Below, piece after piece: positions 8,860 to 18,594 of a stretch of DNA of 64,000 bases. The stretch comes from Acidiphilium rubrum (lineage in GTDB: Bacteria > Pseudomonadota > Alphaproteobacteria > Acetobacterales > Acetobacteraceae), in the NCBI RefSeq assembly GCF_900156265.1, contig NZ_FTNE01000008.1, forward strand, positions 62,001-126,000, given 5' to 3'. Every line of letters begins with the position of its first letter. The stretch's first letter is position 1. The translations under genes and the position numbers were made by a program. The notes below the pieces were generated by a model. The model did no database searches. It worked only from the letters and a program-made list of their open reading frames with translations, and had not been told where the DNA came from.

Positions 8860-8890
8860 CGCGGCAAGCAACGGACAATATCGAAGCCAG

Positions 8891-8921
8891 CCGGGCCAGG
8901 GGACGCCAACCCCCCGGCCCG
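8891..8921. terminator. GC-rich hairpin between convergent operons
   Basis: An imperfect inverted repeat, CGGGCC-A-GGGG / CCCC-CC-GGCCCG, lies in the 68-bp gap between the CoA-transferase stop and the stop of the molybdopterin subunit gene. No long U-tract follows, so it may work as a weak or Rho-assisted bidirectional terminator. Confidence 0.45.
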
Positions 8922-8927
8922 CCTGCC

Positions 8928-11228
8928 TCACGCCGCCGTCAGCAGCGCCTTGACCCGATCCGACCGAAACGGAATCTCGCGCAACCGCACGCCGGTCGCA
9001 TCGAACACCGCATTGCTGATCACCGCCGCGGTCGGGCAGGTCGAAGGCTCACCCCCGCCATACGCCGGATATTTGTCACCCGGATTGACCAGGACGATAT
9101 CGATCCGGTCCGGAATCTCCTCGAACCGCAAAATCGGATACCCGACCCAGTCCAGGCTCGTCACACGCGCGGTACTGAACGTAACCTCCTCATGCAGGCT
9201 ACGGCTGATCGACTGGATCACGTTCCCCTCGATCTGGTTGCGCAACCCATCCGGATTGATCACCAACCCGCAATCATGCGCCACCACCACCCGCGTCACA
9301 CGAATGTCGCCGGTGGCCCGATCCACCGTCACATCCGCAATCGTCGCCACCCGCGTATCATCGCGATTGGCCCAGGCGATGCCCCGCCCATGCGCCAGCT
9401 TGCCCTGGTCGTTGCCCTTGCCCGCCCGCGTCGGCCGCTGCTCCCAGCCATAAGCCTGCGCCGCCGCCTTCAGCACACCGATCGCCCGCTCGTCCTTGAG
9501 GTATTTCAACCGCAATGCCAGCGAGTCCTGCCCGGCTGAGGCCGCCAACTCATCGATGAACGCCTCCATCGCATAGGTCGTCTCGAACTGCGCCGGCGAG
9601 CGCAACCACGACGTCCGCAACGCCACACGCCCCTCGCCATGGCTGGTCACATCCGCGTTGGGAAACTGATACGCATAGGTGATCGCCGGCAACCCCAGCC
9701 CGACCGACCCGCCGACATTCGGCTGGTTGATCAACTGCGCCGCCACCAGCGTGGTATCCAGAAACGTCGGGATCCACATATGATGCCGCCACGCGGTCAC
9801 ATTGCCGTGCTCATCGATCGCGCCGGCCAGATCCTGCGCAATCGGTGGTCCCTTCGGCTCCCAGCCATGCTCGTCCCAGCGCATCCACTGCACCCGCACC
9901 GGCTTGCCCACCGCCTGCGACATCAGCGCCGCATCGGCGACCACCTGGTCCAACCCATTGCGCCCGTAGGCGCCCGATGCCTCGAACCAATGCACATCCA
10001 CCCGGTCCACCGGCACGCCCAGCAGCGTCGCCATCACCTGCCGGTCGGTATGCGGCATCTGCGTGCCGGACCAGAACGTCGCCCGGTCCTTTCCCACGTC
10101 CGCAATGGCGCAGGACGGCCCGATCGAACCATGCATCTGAAACGGCGTCCGATACGTCGCCTTGACCACCTTCGCCGCCCCATGCAGCGCCACATCGACC
10201 GACCCGGTCTCGTTCACCGTGGTATTGGTGCCGGACGTATCGCGCACCGTCTGCCAGATATGATCCTGCGCCGGCAACCCGTTCCAGTCGGACCATTTGG
10301 CGCCATACGCCGTCGGTCCCTTCGGCTTCAGCACCGAACCAAGCTTCGCCGCCGCCTGTATCGCACCCCATTCGGTCGTCGCGACCACGCCCAGAAAATT
10401 CTCCCGCCGCACCACCTGCACGAAACCGGGAATCTCCTGCAACCCCGTCTCATCCACGCTCAGCAGCTTCGCCTGCACCCCGAACGGCCGCACCACACGC
10501 CCGTGCAGCATCCCCGGCACTTTCACGTCCTGGATATAGGTGAACGCCCCCGTGATCTTGCCCGGAATATCCTTGCGGACCACCGAGGTGCCGACCACGG
10601 TATAATCCTTTGGATTCTTCAGCTTCGCCTGCGGCGCCACCTTCATCGCAAAACTGGTGCCCGTCGCACCAATCGTCATGTCGAGCCGCTTGCCCGCAAC
10701 CAGCTTACCATAGGTTACCGTTCGCCCCGGCGCGTTGCTCACCGAAATCACGCCGTCCTTCACCCGCAATCGCTCGGCCGGCACCTTGAAATGTGTCGCC
10801 GCCAGATCGAGCAGCACCTGCCGCCCCGCCGCCGCCGCGTGGCGTATCTGCGGCCCGGCATAGCGTATCGTCCGGCTGCCATAGGTCGGCCCCTGATCGA
10901 CCGTCTCCCACGTATTGCCCATCACCACGCTCAAGCGGTCGACCGGAAAATCCAGCTCCTCCGCCGCAATCTGCGCCAACGCGGTCTGCACGCCGGTCCC
11001 AACCTCGACCTTGCCGGTGAACAGCGTCGCCGTGTTGTCAGGATGCACCGCGAGCCAGGCCGAAAGCTTCGCCGCATCCGGCACACCGCCCAGTCTGGTC
11101 GCCGGCAACCCATCCGCGCGCGCCTCCGCCCCGCCAAACAGACTGAACGCCACCACCAGGCCGCCCGAAAGCCTGAACAACCCGCGCCGATCGATCCCGC
11201 GCCCCACCACCGGTGTCATCTCGTTCAT
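8928..11228 (-). CDS. molybdopterin-binding subunit of xanthine-dehydrogenase-family hydroxylase (IorB-like)
   Basis: The 766-residue catalytic subunit resembles isoquinoline 1-oxidoreductase / aldehyde dehydrogenase beta subunits. Starting at the ATG at 11228, it carries a Tat-type signal (RRGLFRLSGG, then a hydrophobic stretch ending in EARA), so export after cofactor loading is likely. Typical segments follow: NTATLFTGKVEVGTGVQTAL, MGNTWETVDQG, HGSIGPSCAIAD, EASGAYGRNG and the C-terminal VVAHDCGLVINPDG and AYGGGEPS. These line the Mo-cytosine-dinucleotide site. It overlaps the 2Fe-2S subunit gene by 4 bp. Neither a cytochrome c third subunit nor an XdhC-like maturation gene is adjacent. 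The substrate is probably an aldehyde or N-heterocycle. Confidence 0.9.
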   Translation of the reverse strand: MNEMTPVVGRGIDRRGLFRLSGGLVVAFSLFGGAEARADGLPATRLGGVPDAAKLSAWLAVHPDNTATLFTGKVEVGTGVQTALAQIAAEELDFPVDRLSVVMGNTWETVDQGPTYGSRTIRYAGPQIRHAAAAGRQVLLDLAATHFKVPAERLRVKDGVISVSNAPGRTVTYGKLVAGKRLDMTIGATGTSFAMKVAPQAKLKNPKDYTVVGTSVVRKDIPGKITGAFTYIQDVKVPGMLHGRVVRPFGVQAKLLSVDETGLQEIPGFVQVVRRENFLGVVATTEWGAIQAAAKLGSVLKPKGPTAYGAKWSDWNGLPAQDHIWQTVRDTSGTNTTVNETGSVDVALHGAAKVVKATYRTPFQMHGSIGPSCAIADVGKDRATFWSGTQMPHTDRQVMATLLGVPVDRVDVHWFEASGAYGRNGLDQVVADAALMSQAVGKPVRVQWMRWDEHGWEPKGPPIAQDLAGAIDEHGNVTAWRHHMWIPTFLDTTLVAAQLINQPNVGGSVGLGLPAITYAYQFPNADVTSHGEGRVALRTSWLRSPAQFETTYAMEAFIDELAASAGQDSLALRLKYLKDERAIGVLKAAAQAYGWEQRPTRAGKGNDQGKLAHGRGIAWANRDDTRVATIADVTVDRATGDIRVTRVVVAHDCGLVINPDGLRNQIEGNVIQSISRSLHEEVTFSTARVTSLDWVGYPILRFEEIPDRIDIVLVNPGDKYPAYGGGEPSTCPTAAVISNAVFDATGVRLREIPFRSDRVKALLTAA

Positions 11229-11713
11229 GGTTTCGCTCCCGCACCCGCCGGCGCCATGCCTGCCGCACGCTCCACCGCCCGCACGATCCGCATATGCGTG
11301 CCACACCGGCACAAATTATTGTTCAACGCCTGCTTGATCTCGTCACGATTCGGCTTCGGATGGTGATCCAGAAACGCCTGCGCCGTCATGATCATCCCAT
11401 TGATACAATAGCCGCACTGCGCCGCCTGCTCCTCGATGAACGCCGCCTGCAACGGATTCGGCTTGCCATCCACGCTCAGCCCCTCAAGCGTCACAATCTT
11501 CTGCCCATGCGCCGCCGCCAATGGCGTCACGCAGGAATGCACCGCAACCCCATCCAAAATCACCGTGCACGCGCCACATTCGGAAAGCCCACAGCCGAAC
11601 TTCGGCCCGTGCAAACCCAGATTATCGCGCAACGCATACAACAACATGCTGTCCGGCTCCGCCCGAACTTCATGGTCAGCCCCGTTCACATTGATCTTCA
11701 CAGCCTGCACCAT
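11225..11713 (-). CDS. (2Fe-2S)-binding subunit of molybdenum hydroxylase (IorA-like)
   Basis: The 162-residue protein has two iron-sulfur sites: an N-terminal plant-ferredoxin-like set, CGLSECGAC plus the later Cys in VHSCVTP, and a C-terminal set, QCGYC and LCRCG. This is the small-subunit layout of the xanthine oxidase family, and it passes electrons away from the molybdenum centre. GGGAGG lies 5 nt upstream of the ATG at 11713, so I prefer this start over an upstream TTG. It is coupled to the catalytic subunit by ATGA. No signal peptide is seen; the complex would be exported by hitch-hiking on the Tat signal of the partner. Confidence 0.92.
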   Translation of the reverse strand: MVQAVKINVNGADHEVRAEPDSMLLYALRDNLGLHGPKFGCGLSECGACTVILDGVAVHSCVTPLAAAHGQKIVTLEGLSVDGKPNPLQAAFIEEQAAQCGYCINGMIMTAQAFLDHHPKPNRDEIKQALNNNLCRCGTHMRIVRAVERAAGMAPAGAGAKP

Positions 11714-11855
11714 CACAACCTCCCCTACATTCAATAAGACAGCCTACATGACCAACCACCACCCGACGCCCCCTCACCGCCGCATGACATATATGCGCAC
11801 CGACGGTGCAATTTGAGGATGGGCTGTGGGTGGTGGCCGGCGTGGGCAAGCAAGG

Positions 11856-12138
11856 CCAGGGGCCCTCCCTCCGGAGCCATTCCAGCGATGAAGAGAATCG
11901 CTGGAACCTTCGGCTCCTCCGCCCCTGGACCCCGTTAAAGGCCCCGCGGGCAAGATGCCCGCTACCATATGATGAGGCGCGCGACGCGCGCCGGGCTTTA
12001 AAATCCATTAGTTTTAGGCAAGGGGAGGGCGCTGCCTCGGATTTTCCGTCGATCTGCCCTGGGTCGCCCTCCCCTTGCCTAAAACTAGCGGGTTCTAAGG
12101 GCTCCGCCCTTAGTGGGGGTCGAGGGGGCAAAGCCCCC
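11856..12138. repeat. cluster of five palindromes in a gene-free gap
   Basis: The gap 11714-12181 has no credible gene but five strong inverted repeats. (1) 11856-11928: nested hairpin, inner arms TTCCAGCGAT / ATCGCTGGAA (11880-11906) and outer arms CCAGGGGC / GCCCCTGG. (2) 11946-11962: GCGGGCA-AGA-TGCCCGC. (3) 12009-12087: perfect 23-bp arms with a 33-nt spacer. (4) 12095-12113: CTAAGGGC-TCC-GCCCTTAG. (5) 12124-12138: GGGGGC-AAA-GCCCCC. The last two resemble REP-like palindromes common in high-GC alphaproteobacteria. The cluster follows the fusA operon, so part of it may terminate that transcript. Confidence 0.75.
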
Positions 12139-12181
12139 CGCCTTGCTTGCTTCACGCCGATCACCCCGCATAATCCCACCC

Positions 12182-12484
12182 TCACAATGCCGCTTCGGCG
12201 CGCCGTACGGCGGCGAGCGGTGCCGCAGCGCGGCCGACGACGCGGCCGCCGATGACGGCGAGCCAATCGCCATCCGCGGGTGGCAGGGGGAGCAGCCGGA
12301 TGAGTTTGGCGTCCCGATCGAGGGCGATGGCGCGGAACGTGCCGCGTTCGGTTTCCATTGGACCGTCCAAATGAATAACGCGGGCAATAGGGTTGCCCGC
12401 GTCATCAAGTCCAAGCCATTCGCGGGCGCGTTCACCCGCTTTTGTCATGATGCTATCGCGGCCACGCACCCAGCGAAGCCGCAT
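12182..12484 (-). CDS. small conserved-looking hypothetical protein downstream of fusA
   Basis: This 100-residue basic protein is not one I recognise. It lacks a signal peptide, membrane segments or cysteine motifs. The middle reads like a compact beta-rich domain (ARVIHLDGPM, GTFRAIALDRDAKLIRLLPLPP, DWLAVIGGRVV), and its codon use resembles the neighbours. It lies 30 bp after fusA on the same strand, so it is probably co-transcribed. An internal ATG at 12448 is an alternative start. It could also be a chance ORF, but the codon pattern and spacing favour a real gene. Confidence 0.5.
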   Translation of the reverse strand: MRLRWVRGRDSIMTKAGERAREWLGLDDAGNPIARVIHLDGPMETERGTFRAIALDRDAKLIRLLPLPPADGDWLAVIGGRVVGRAAAPLAAVRRAEAAL

Positions 12485-12514
12485 TCCGTCAGACCTGACC
12501 CTGTGGGCGGATCA

Positions 12515-14596
12515 TCATGCACTCTTCGCCATGATTTCGTCGGCGATGTTGCGCGGCACCGGGTCGTAGTGATGGAACTGCATGGTGAACGAGGCGCGGC
12601 CCTTTGTCTGGCTGCGCAGGTTCGAGATGTAGCCGAACATTTCCTTCAACGGCACCTGGGCGCGGACGATGATGGTGGAGCCCGAGCTTTCCTGGTTCTG
12701 GATCATGCCGCGGCGGCGGTTCAAGTCGCCGACGACGTCGCCGACGTGATCCTGCGGCGTGGTGACTTCCACGTCCATGATCGGTTCCAGAATGATCGGG
12801 CTGGCCTTTTTCATGCCTTCGCGGAAGCAGGCCTTGGCGGCGATTTCGAACGCGAGAGCACTCGAATCGACGTCATGGTACTTGCCATCGACCAGCGTGT
12901 ATTTGAAGTCCACGGTCGGGAAGCCGGCGAGCACGCCGGTGTCGGCCTGGACCTTGATGCCTTTTTCAACAGCCGGAATATACTCGCGTGGCACCGAACC
13001 GCCGACCACCTTGTTTTCGAACACGATGCCGCCGTTGCGCTCCATCGGCTCGAAAATGATCTTGACTTCGGCGTACTGGCCCGACCCACCGGACTGTTTC
13101 TTGTGGGTATAAATCTCGGTATGCGGCCGCGAAATGGTTTCACGATACGCAACCTGCGGCGCGCCGATATTGGCATCGACGCCATATTCCCGGCGCAGAC
13201 GGTCGATGATGATTTCAAGATGCAACTCGCCCATGCCGGACAGAATCGTCTGGCCGGTCTCCTGATCGGTCTTCAACCGCAGCGAGGGATCTTCACCGGC
13301 CAGTTTCTGCAGCGCGAGAGTCATTTTCTCGACCGCTTCCTTGGTCTTCGGCTCGACCGAAATGTCGATCACGGGTACCGGGAAGGCCATCCGCTCCAGG
13401 ATCACCGGATCATCGGCCGAGGCAAGGGTATCGCCGGTGCCGGTGTCTTTCAGACCAACGAATGCCGCAATGTCGCCCGCGTGCACTTCCTTGATTTCCG
13501 CGCGCTTATCAGCGTGCATCTGGAACATGCGGCCGATGCGCTCCTTGTGATCCTTGGTGGTGTTCATCACCGAATCGCCGGATTTCAACGTGCCGGAATA
13601 GACGCGAACAAAGGTCAGGGTACCGTATTTGTCGTTGATGATCTTGAACGCCAGGCCGGAGAACGGCGCGTTCACATCCGCCTTGATCCGGCGCTGATGA
13701 TCGCCTTCTTCCTCGCCTTCTTCAACCGCAACCTTGATGCCGGGCACATCGACCGGGCTCGGCAGATAATCAAGCACGGCATCAAGTAAAGGCTGCACAC
13801 CCTTGTTTTTGAACGCTGTACCGCACAGCACGGGACGGAACGCGCCGGTGATGGTGCCGGTCTTGATCGCGCGCTTGAGGGTTTCGACCGAAACGTCGCC
13901 CTTCTCGAAATACTCTTCCATGCCCGCGTCGTCGACCGAGAGAGCGGTATCGAGCAGCACTTGGCGATGCTCCTTGGCCTGCTCCATCATCGCTTCGGGA
14001 ATCGGCTCATCGTGGAATTTGGCACCCAGATCGCCGCCTTCCCAGATGATCGCCTTCATCTCGACCAGATCGACCACGCCGACGAAGCTGTCCTCGATAC
14101 CGATCGGCAATTGCAGCGGCAGCGCAATGATATCGAGCTTTTCCTTCAGGGTCGCGAAGGCGCGATAGAAATCGGCACCGGTGCGATCCAGCTTGTTGAT
14201 GAAAATAATGCGCGGCACATTGTAACGGTCGGCCAGGCGCCAGTTCGTCTCGGACTGCGGCTGCACGCCGGCGACGCCCTCGATGATGAAAATCGCGCCA
14301 TCAAGCACGCGCAGGCTGCGGTTCACTTCGATGTTGAAATCGATATGGCCGGGGGTGTCGATGATATTGATGCGGTGGTCTTTCCACTCGCAGGTCACCG
14401 CGGCGGACGTAATGGTAATGCCGCGCTCACGCTCCTGATCCATATAATCGGTCGTGGTGTTGCCATCATGCACTTCGCCGATCTTATGCGACACACCGGT
14501 GTAGTGCAGAATGCGTTCGGTCGTGGTGGTCTTGCCGGCGTCGATATGCGCGGTAATGCCGATATTCCGGATCAGGTCGAGCGGGTTGCCGGCCAT
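12515..14596 (-). CDS. fusA: translation elongation factor G
   Basis: The 693-residue GTPase catalyses ribosomal translocation. G-motifs are clear: G1 [10 protein letters not shown] near residue 20, G3 DTPGHIDF, G4 NKLDRTG. Domain II, III and V signatures follow ([23 protein letters not shown]). The length matches bacterial EF-G. GGAG lies just before the ATG at 14596 ([11 protein letters not shown]), the standard EF-G start; an upstream in-frame TTG is unlikely. It is unusually detached from rpsL-rpsG-tuf, which most bacteria keep next to fusA, at least within this window. The sequence looks fully functional, with no internal stop. Confidence 0.97.
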   Translation of the reverse strand: MAGNPLDLIRNIGITAHIDAGKTTTTERILHYTGVSHKIGEVHDGNTTTDYMDQERERGITITSAAVTCEWKDHRINIIDTPGHIDFNIEVNRSLRVLDGAIFIIEGVAGVQPQSETNWRLADRYNVPRIIFINKLDRTGADFYRAFATLKEKLDIIALPLQLPIGIEDSFVGVVDLVEMKAIIWEGGDLGAKFHDEPIPEAMMEQAKEHRQVLLDTALSVDDAGMEEYFEKGDVSVETLKRAIKTGTITGAFRPVLCGTAFKNKGVQPLLDAVLDYLPSPVDVPGIKVAVEEGEEEGDHQRRIKADVNAPFSGLAFKIINDKYGTLTFVRVYSGTLKSGDSVMNTTKDHKERIGRMFQMHADKRAEIKEVHAGDIAAFVGLKDTGTGDTLASADDPVILERMAFPVPVIDISVEPKTKEAVEKMTLALQKLAGEDPSLRLKTDQETGQTILSGMGELHLEIIIDRLRREYGVDANIGAPQVAYRETISRPHTEIYTHKKQSGGSGQYAEVKIIFEPMERNGGIVFENKVVGGSVPREYIPAVEKGIKVQADTGVLAGFPTVDFKYTLVDGKYHDVDSSALAFEIAAKACFREGMKKASPIILEPIMDVEVTTPQDHVGDVVGDLNRRRGMIQNQESSGSTIIVRAQVPLKEMFGYISNLRSQTKGRASFTMQFHHYDPVPRNIADEIMAKSA

Positions 14597-14800
14597 GAGA
14601 GTCTCCAAATTTTAGCTGATCAAGGTAAGTGACAGCGATTTCAACGAAAAGTCTTTTACAACAAGAAGCGGGCGCGATCACCGATGCGAAACGGCAATCC
14701 ACCCGACCACGACCGGCTTTCGGCCAATCCTACCACGATAATGCCGCTTCCGCCCGCATTTTGCAACCCGAACCCCCGGGTGGGGCGCGAAAGCCAAGGG

Positions 14801-14938
14801 AAGAAGGGTCTTCTTTTTCGTGAACAAAAAAGAAGCAAAAAAAACTTTGTTAATTTGTGCCCGTGTGTGTGAAAACGCCCGTAGCCCAGCCGAGTAAAAG
14901 TTTTCTGCTTCTTTTTTTCAAAAAAGAAGCGCTTTCTA
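14801..14938 (+). repeat. dispersed double-hairpin element, copy 2
   Basis: This second copy of the ~135-bp element is in the same orientation as copy 1. The left hairpin is TCTTCTTTTTC-GTGAAC-AAAAAAGAAG; the right is GCTTCTTTTTT-TC-AAAAAAGAAGC. The centre holds GTGCCCGTGTGTG and CGCCCGTAGCCC. It fills most of the 344-bp gap between the fusA start and the anmK stop. The rest of that gap shows nothing beyond the expected fusA promoter region. Confidence 0.85.
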
Positions 14939-14940
14939 CC

Positions 14941-16005
14941 CTATCCCGGCTGGACAATCACCCCACCCCGCATCGGCGCCGCAACACCCGTGGTCCCCGG
15001 CACCGACAACGGCAAACCATGGAGCACCCGCACGGCGAGAAACCCAAAACACTGCGCCTCCAGCGCATCGCCATCCCACCCCACCATCTCGACCGGTTGA
15101 ACCGGCACCGCGAACCGCGCCCGCAACGCCGCCATGATCGCCCGGTTATGCCGCCCACCGCCGGTCACCAGAACCAATCGGGGCGGTTCGGGCATCGGTG
15201 CTGCGGCAACCGCCGCCGCGGTGAACGCGGCCAAGGTCGCCGCCCCATCGGCCACGCTCAGCCCTTCGGTCACCTCGGCAACCAGCGCCGAAAAATACAG
15301 CCGATCCAATGATTTCGGCGCCGGGCGCGCAAAATACCCATCCGCCAGCAACCGCGCCAACCGCGCCGCGTTCACCCGCCCGGATGCCGCCAGCGTCCCA
15401 TCGCGGTCGAACGCCGCACCGGTATGGCGGTGCACCCAATCATCGAGCGGCCCGTTGCCCGGCCCGGTATCGCAGGCGAGAATCGCGCCATCACTCGCCA
15501 AAAACGTGATATTGGCGACGCCGCCGATATTGACGATCAACAACGGTTTTTCGAGCGTCGCCGCCATCGCCGCATGAAACAGCGGCACCAGCGGCGCGCC
15601 TTCGCCGCCCGCCGCGACGTCGGCCGAGCGGAAATCAGACGCGACCGGCAGACGAATTTTGTGCGCCAACCGTGCGGCATCACCGATCTGCCAGGTTCGC
15701 CGCGACGGCGGATCATGCAAAATGGTCTGACCATGAAACCCGGCAATCTCCGCCCGGCACGCCAGCATCGCCACCGCCTCGGCATGCCGATCCGCAATCA
15801 CGCGCGACACGGCGACAATTTCAGGATCATCGAGCGCCAACCCCGGCGCCGCATCGAGCAACGCCCGCAACCGCAGCCGCAATGGTTCCTCGTACAACAA
15901 ACAAGCCGTCTTGCCGGTCCGCACCACCGTTTCACCGTCGGTCTCGATCACGGCGGCATCGACACCATCGAGCGACGTCCCGCTCATTAACCCGATTGCA
16001 AGCAT
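14941..16005 (-). CDS. anmK: anhydro-N-acetylmuramic acid kinase
   Basis: The 354-residue enzyme of peptidoglycan recycling converts 1,6-anhydro-MurNAc to MurNAc-6-phosphate with ATP. It carries the N-terminal GLMSGTSLDGVDAA, the phosphate loop NIGGVANITFL, ACDTGPGNGPLDDW and the C-terminal VTGGGRHN, all family signatures of the ASKHA fold. The length is normal. It is separated from tyrS by a membrane protein gene on the opposite strand; anmK divergent from tyrS is a familiar alphaproteobacterial arrangement, here with an insertion. Its 3' end abuts the dispersed repeat copy 2. Confidence 0.95.
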   Translation of the reverse strand: MLAIGLMSGTSLDGVDAAVIETDGETVVRTGKTACLLYEEPLRLRLRALLDAAPGLALDDPEIVAVSRVIADRHAEAVAMLACRAEIAGFHGQTILHDPPSRRTWQIGDAARLAHKIRLPVASDFRSADVAAGGEGAPLVPLFHAAMAATLEKPLLIVNIGGVANITFLASDGAILACDTGPGNGPLDDWVHRHTGAAFDRDGTLAASGRVNAARLARLLADGYFARPAPKSLDRLYFSALVAEVTEGLSVADGAATLAAFTAAAVAAAPMPEPPRLVLVTGGGRHNRAIMAALRARFAVPVQPVEMVGWDGDALEAQCFGFLAVRVLHGLPLSVPGTTGVAAPMRGGVIVQPG

Positions 16006-16089
16006 TTTGGTCTAACGCTGCCTGTGACGTGTTGCTGATTTCATCAGAGTGTCAATAACGCCACCAAAGCCGCTTGGCGAGGAGACGGT

Positions 16090-17328
16090 ATGAACAAGGC
16101 GCTGCGCCTTGCCAGAAGGGATGTTCCGCTTGGGGTGGCGCTACCGTGGCTGACACTTCCTGTCGCGATACCGTTATGGCTGGTCTATATCCAGATTTTA
16201 AGCAAAAATATTTTTATTTCAGTAGACGGAACAATTCTACCAGACACGGCTATAAAATATTCACCGCTCAACAATGATATGATGCTGTTTTGGCCTGTCG
16301 CGCATCTCGTCACTAGCGGACATGCGGGCGATGTCTACAACACATCACTGTTCTCGACCTATCTTAGACTTCATTTTGGCGGTATAGTCCCGAGTTATTA
16401 TCAGTGCCCTTACCTTCCACCCGGCCTATTAGCGCCTCTGATACTGGCTCCGTTCGGTATCTTGCCGGGTTTTCTGGTCTGGACGTTAGTCCTCACAGGC
16501 GGCAGCATCTGGCTCCTGCGCCTGATCAAAGCACCCTGGCCCGTCGTCGGTTTTGGACTGACTAGCGTGGCCTCGATCTATAATATGCTGGCTGGCCAAC
16601 TCGGTCTGATCACTGGAACTCTCTTCCTGGTCGGACTCTTTTCGATCGCTTCAAACCCCAACCGCGCCGCCACCTGTTTTGGCTGCCTGATCATCAAGCC
16701 GCAGGCCGGTCTGCTTGCGCCGATCGCACTGCTTGCCCGCCGCCAATACCGCACAATCATAGTGAGTGGCCTCGTCGTGCTGGCACTTTGCGTTTTGACG
16801 ACCTTGATTTGCGGCGCTGCGATCTGGCCCGCCTATCTCGATGAAGGAACCGCATCCGCTCGCAAAATCCTGATCGCACCGTTCCCGAACCAATACGAGG
16901 ACAATGGCGCCTCGGTGTTCTGGATGATGCGCAGCTTTGGCGCCGGCGTCACCACGTCCGGCATCGTCCAGACCGCAACTGCTGTCGGTGCCACGGTCTG
17001 GTGCTGGGTCGCATGGCGGCGCGACACCAAGGATCACCTCGCCTTGATTACGCTGACCGCGGCCTTGACGATACTCGCCACGCCTTATGGCTACACCGTC
17101 GATTTATGCGGCTTCACACTGATGACCGGTTGGCTCGCCTGGGAGCGGAGGCAACTCGAACTCGCAGATGTTCTAATCTGGGTCTGGCCCGCCATCTGCC
17201 CCCTCGTCGCCACCGGGCTCCATATGGAGCTGACCCCGCTGATCCTCCTGCTCGGCGCGATCCGTGCCTGGAGGCGATTAGACGGAATTGGCACAACCGC
17301 CCCCGCGTGCTACCCGGTCCCGCTCTGA
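16090..17328 (+). CDS. GT87-like polytopic membrane glycosyltransferase
   Basis: The 412-residue protein has about ten hydrophobic helices with a long loop after the first. The pattern resembles GT87/DUF2029 polyprenyl-phosphate-dependent glycosyltransferases: an acidic NDMMLFWP-type motif after TM1 (residues ~60-70), HAGDVYN, a YLPP segment and a cytoplasmic Arg-rich tail. These enzymes add mannose or other sugars on the periplasmic side of the inner membrane. The first 300 bp are more AT-rich than the neighbours. It lies between anmK (divergent) and tyrS (18 bp downstream, same strand), so it may share a transcript with tyrS-sufE. The sugar acceptor is unknown. Confidence 0.7.
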   Translation: MNKALRLARRDVPLGVALPWLTLPVAIPLWLVYIQILSKNIFISVDGTILPDTAIKYSPLNNDMMLFWPVAHLVTSGHAGDVYNTSLFSTYLRLHFGGIVPSYYQCPYLPPGLLAPLILAPFGILPGFLVWTLVLTGGSIWLLRLIKAPWPVVGFGLTSVASIYNMLAGQLGLITGTLFLVGLFSIASNPNRAATCFGCLIIKPQAGLLAPIALLARRQYRTIIVSGLVVLALCVLTTLICGAAIWPAYLDEGTASARKILIAPFPNQYEDNGASVFWMMRSFGAGVTTSGIVQTATAVGATVWCWVAWRRDTKDHLALITLTAALTILATPYGYTVDLCGFTLMTGWLAWERRQLELADVLIWVWPAICPLVATGLHMELTPLILLLGAIRAWRRLDGIGTTAPACYPVPL

Positions 17329-17346
17329 AACGAGCGGATTCTCATC

Positions 17347-18594
17347 ATGACCGACGGCAGCGATTTCCTGCGCGAGGCCGAAGCGCGCGGATTTATTTTC
17401 CAGTGCACCGATACGGACGGCCTGCGCGACGCCATGCGCGCGGCCCCGGTCGCGGGGTATATCGGCTTCGATTGCACGGCGGATGGCCTGCACGTCGGAA
17501 GTCTGGTCCAGATCATGTTGCTCCGCCTGCTCCAACGCCATGGACACAAACCGATCGCGCTGATGGGCGGCGGCACGTCGCGGATCGGCGATCCGTCCGG
17601 CCGCGACAGCGAGCGCCAGATGCTGACCGACGATGATATCGCCCGCAACATGGCCGGCATTCGCGCCAATCTGGAAGCCTTTATCAATTTCGGCACCGGC
17701 GCGGGCGACGCGCTCCAGTTGAACAACGCCGATTGGCTTGAAAAACTTGGCTATATCGAAGTCCTGCGTGATGTCGGGCCGCATTTTTCGATCAATCGCA
17801 TGATGACGATGGACAGCGTCAAAGCGCGGCTCGATCGCGAAGCACCGTTCAGCTTTCTCGAATTCAACTATGCCATCCTGCAAGGCTACGATTTCCGCGA
17901 ACTCAACCGCCGCTACGGCGTCACCCTGCAAATGGGCGGCTCGGATCAATGGGGCAACATCGTCCAGGGCATGGAACTGGTGCGCCGGACCGATGGCAAA
18001 GCGACATTCGGCCTGACCACGCCGTTGATCGCCACCGCCTCCGGCGTCAAAATGGGCAAAACCGCCGCCGGTGCGGTCTGGCTGTCCGCTGAAAAACGCT
18101 CGCCGTTCGACTACTGGCAATTCTGGCGCAACACCGAGGATGCCGATGTCGGCCGCTTCCTGCGCCTGTTCACCGATCTGCCGCTCGATGAAATCGCGCG
18201 CCTGGAATCCCTAGGCGGTGCCGAAATCAACGAGGCGAAAAAAATCCTCGCAACCGCGGCCACCAGCCTCTGCCACGGTGCCGATGCCGCCGCCGCCGCC
18301 GCCGAAACCGCCCGCCGCACCTTCGAAGCGGGCGAAGCCGCCGATGATCTGCCCGGTATCGACATCCCGCGCGCCGAACTCGGCGCCGGCGTGCCCGCCA
18401 TCGCCCTGCTCGTCCGCGCCGGCCTCGCCACCAGCAACGGCGAAGCCCGCCGCCTGATCCGCGGCGGCGGCGCCCGCCTGAACGACACCCCGATCACCGA
18501 TGAAGCCCAGACCATCTCGCTCACCGACCTGATCGACGGCGTGGCCAAGCTCTCGGCCGGCAAAAAACAGCACCGCCTGGTGCGCGCCGGATGA
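17347..18594 (+). CDS. tyrS: tyrosyl-tRNA synthetase
   Basis: The 415-residue class I synthetase has a HIGH-like motif HVGS at 49-52, the Tyr-binding region with [10 protein letters not shown] near 196-204, and a KMSKS-type loop KMGKT at 235-239. A C-terminal S4 RNA-binding domain follows ([17 protein letters not shown]). It charges tRNA-Tyr in the cytoplasm. The length is typical for TyrS of the bacterial S4-containing type. Its stop overlaps the sufE start by 4 bp. Confidence 0.97.
   Translation: MTDGSDFLREAEARGFIFQCTDTDGLRDAMRAAPVAGYIGFDCTADGLHVGSLVQIMLLRLLQRHGHKPIALMGGGTSRIGDPSGRDSERQMLTDDDIARNMAGIRANLEAFINFGTGAGDALQLNNADWLEKLGYIEVLRDVGPHFSINRMMTMDSVKARLDREAPFSFLEFNYAILQGYDFRELNRRYGVTLQMGGSDQWGNIVQGMELVRRTDGKATFGLTTPLIATASGVKMGKTAAGAVWLSAEKRSPFDYWQFWRNTEDADVGRFLRLFTDLPLDEIARLESLGGAEINEAKKILATAATSLCHGADAAAAAAETARRTFEAGEAADDLPGIDIPRAELGAGVPAIALLVRAGLATSNGEARRLIRGGGARLNDTPITDEAQTISLTDLIDGVAKLSAGKKQHRLVRAG

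Noticed and set aside
12113-13789. A long plus-strand open frame antisense to fusA
   Set aside because: It is the complement of the well-conserved EF-G gene and matches no protein pattern; high-GC third positions create such shadows.
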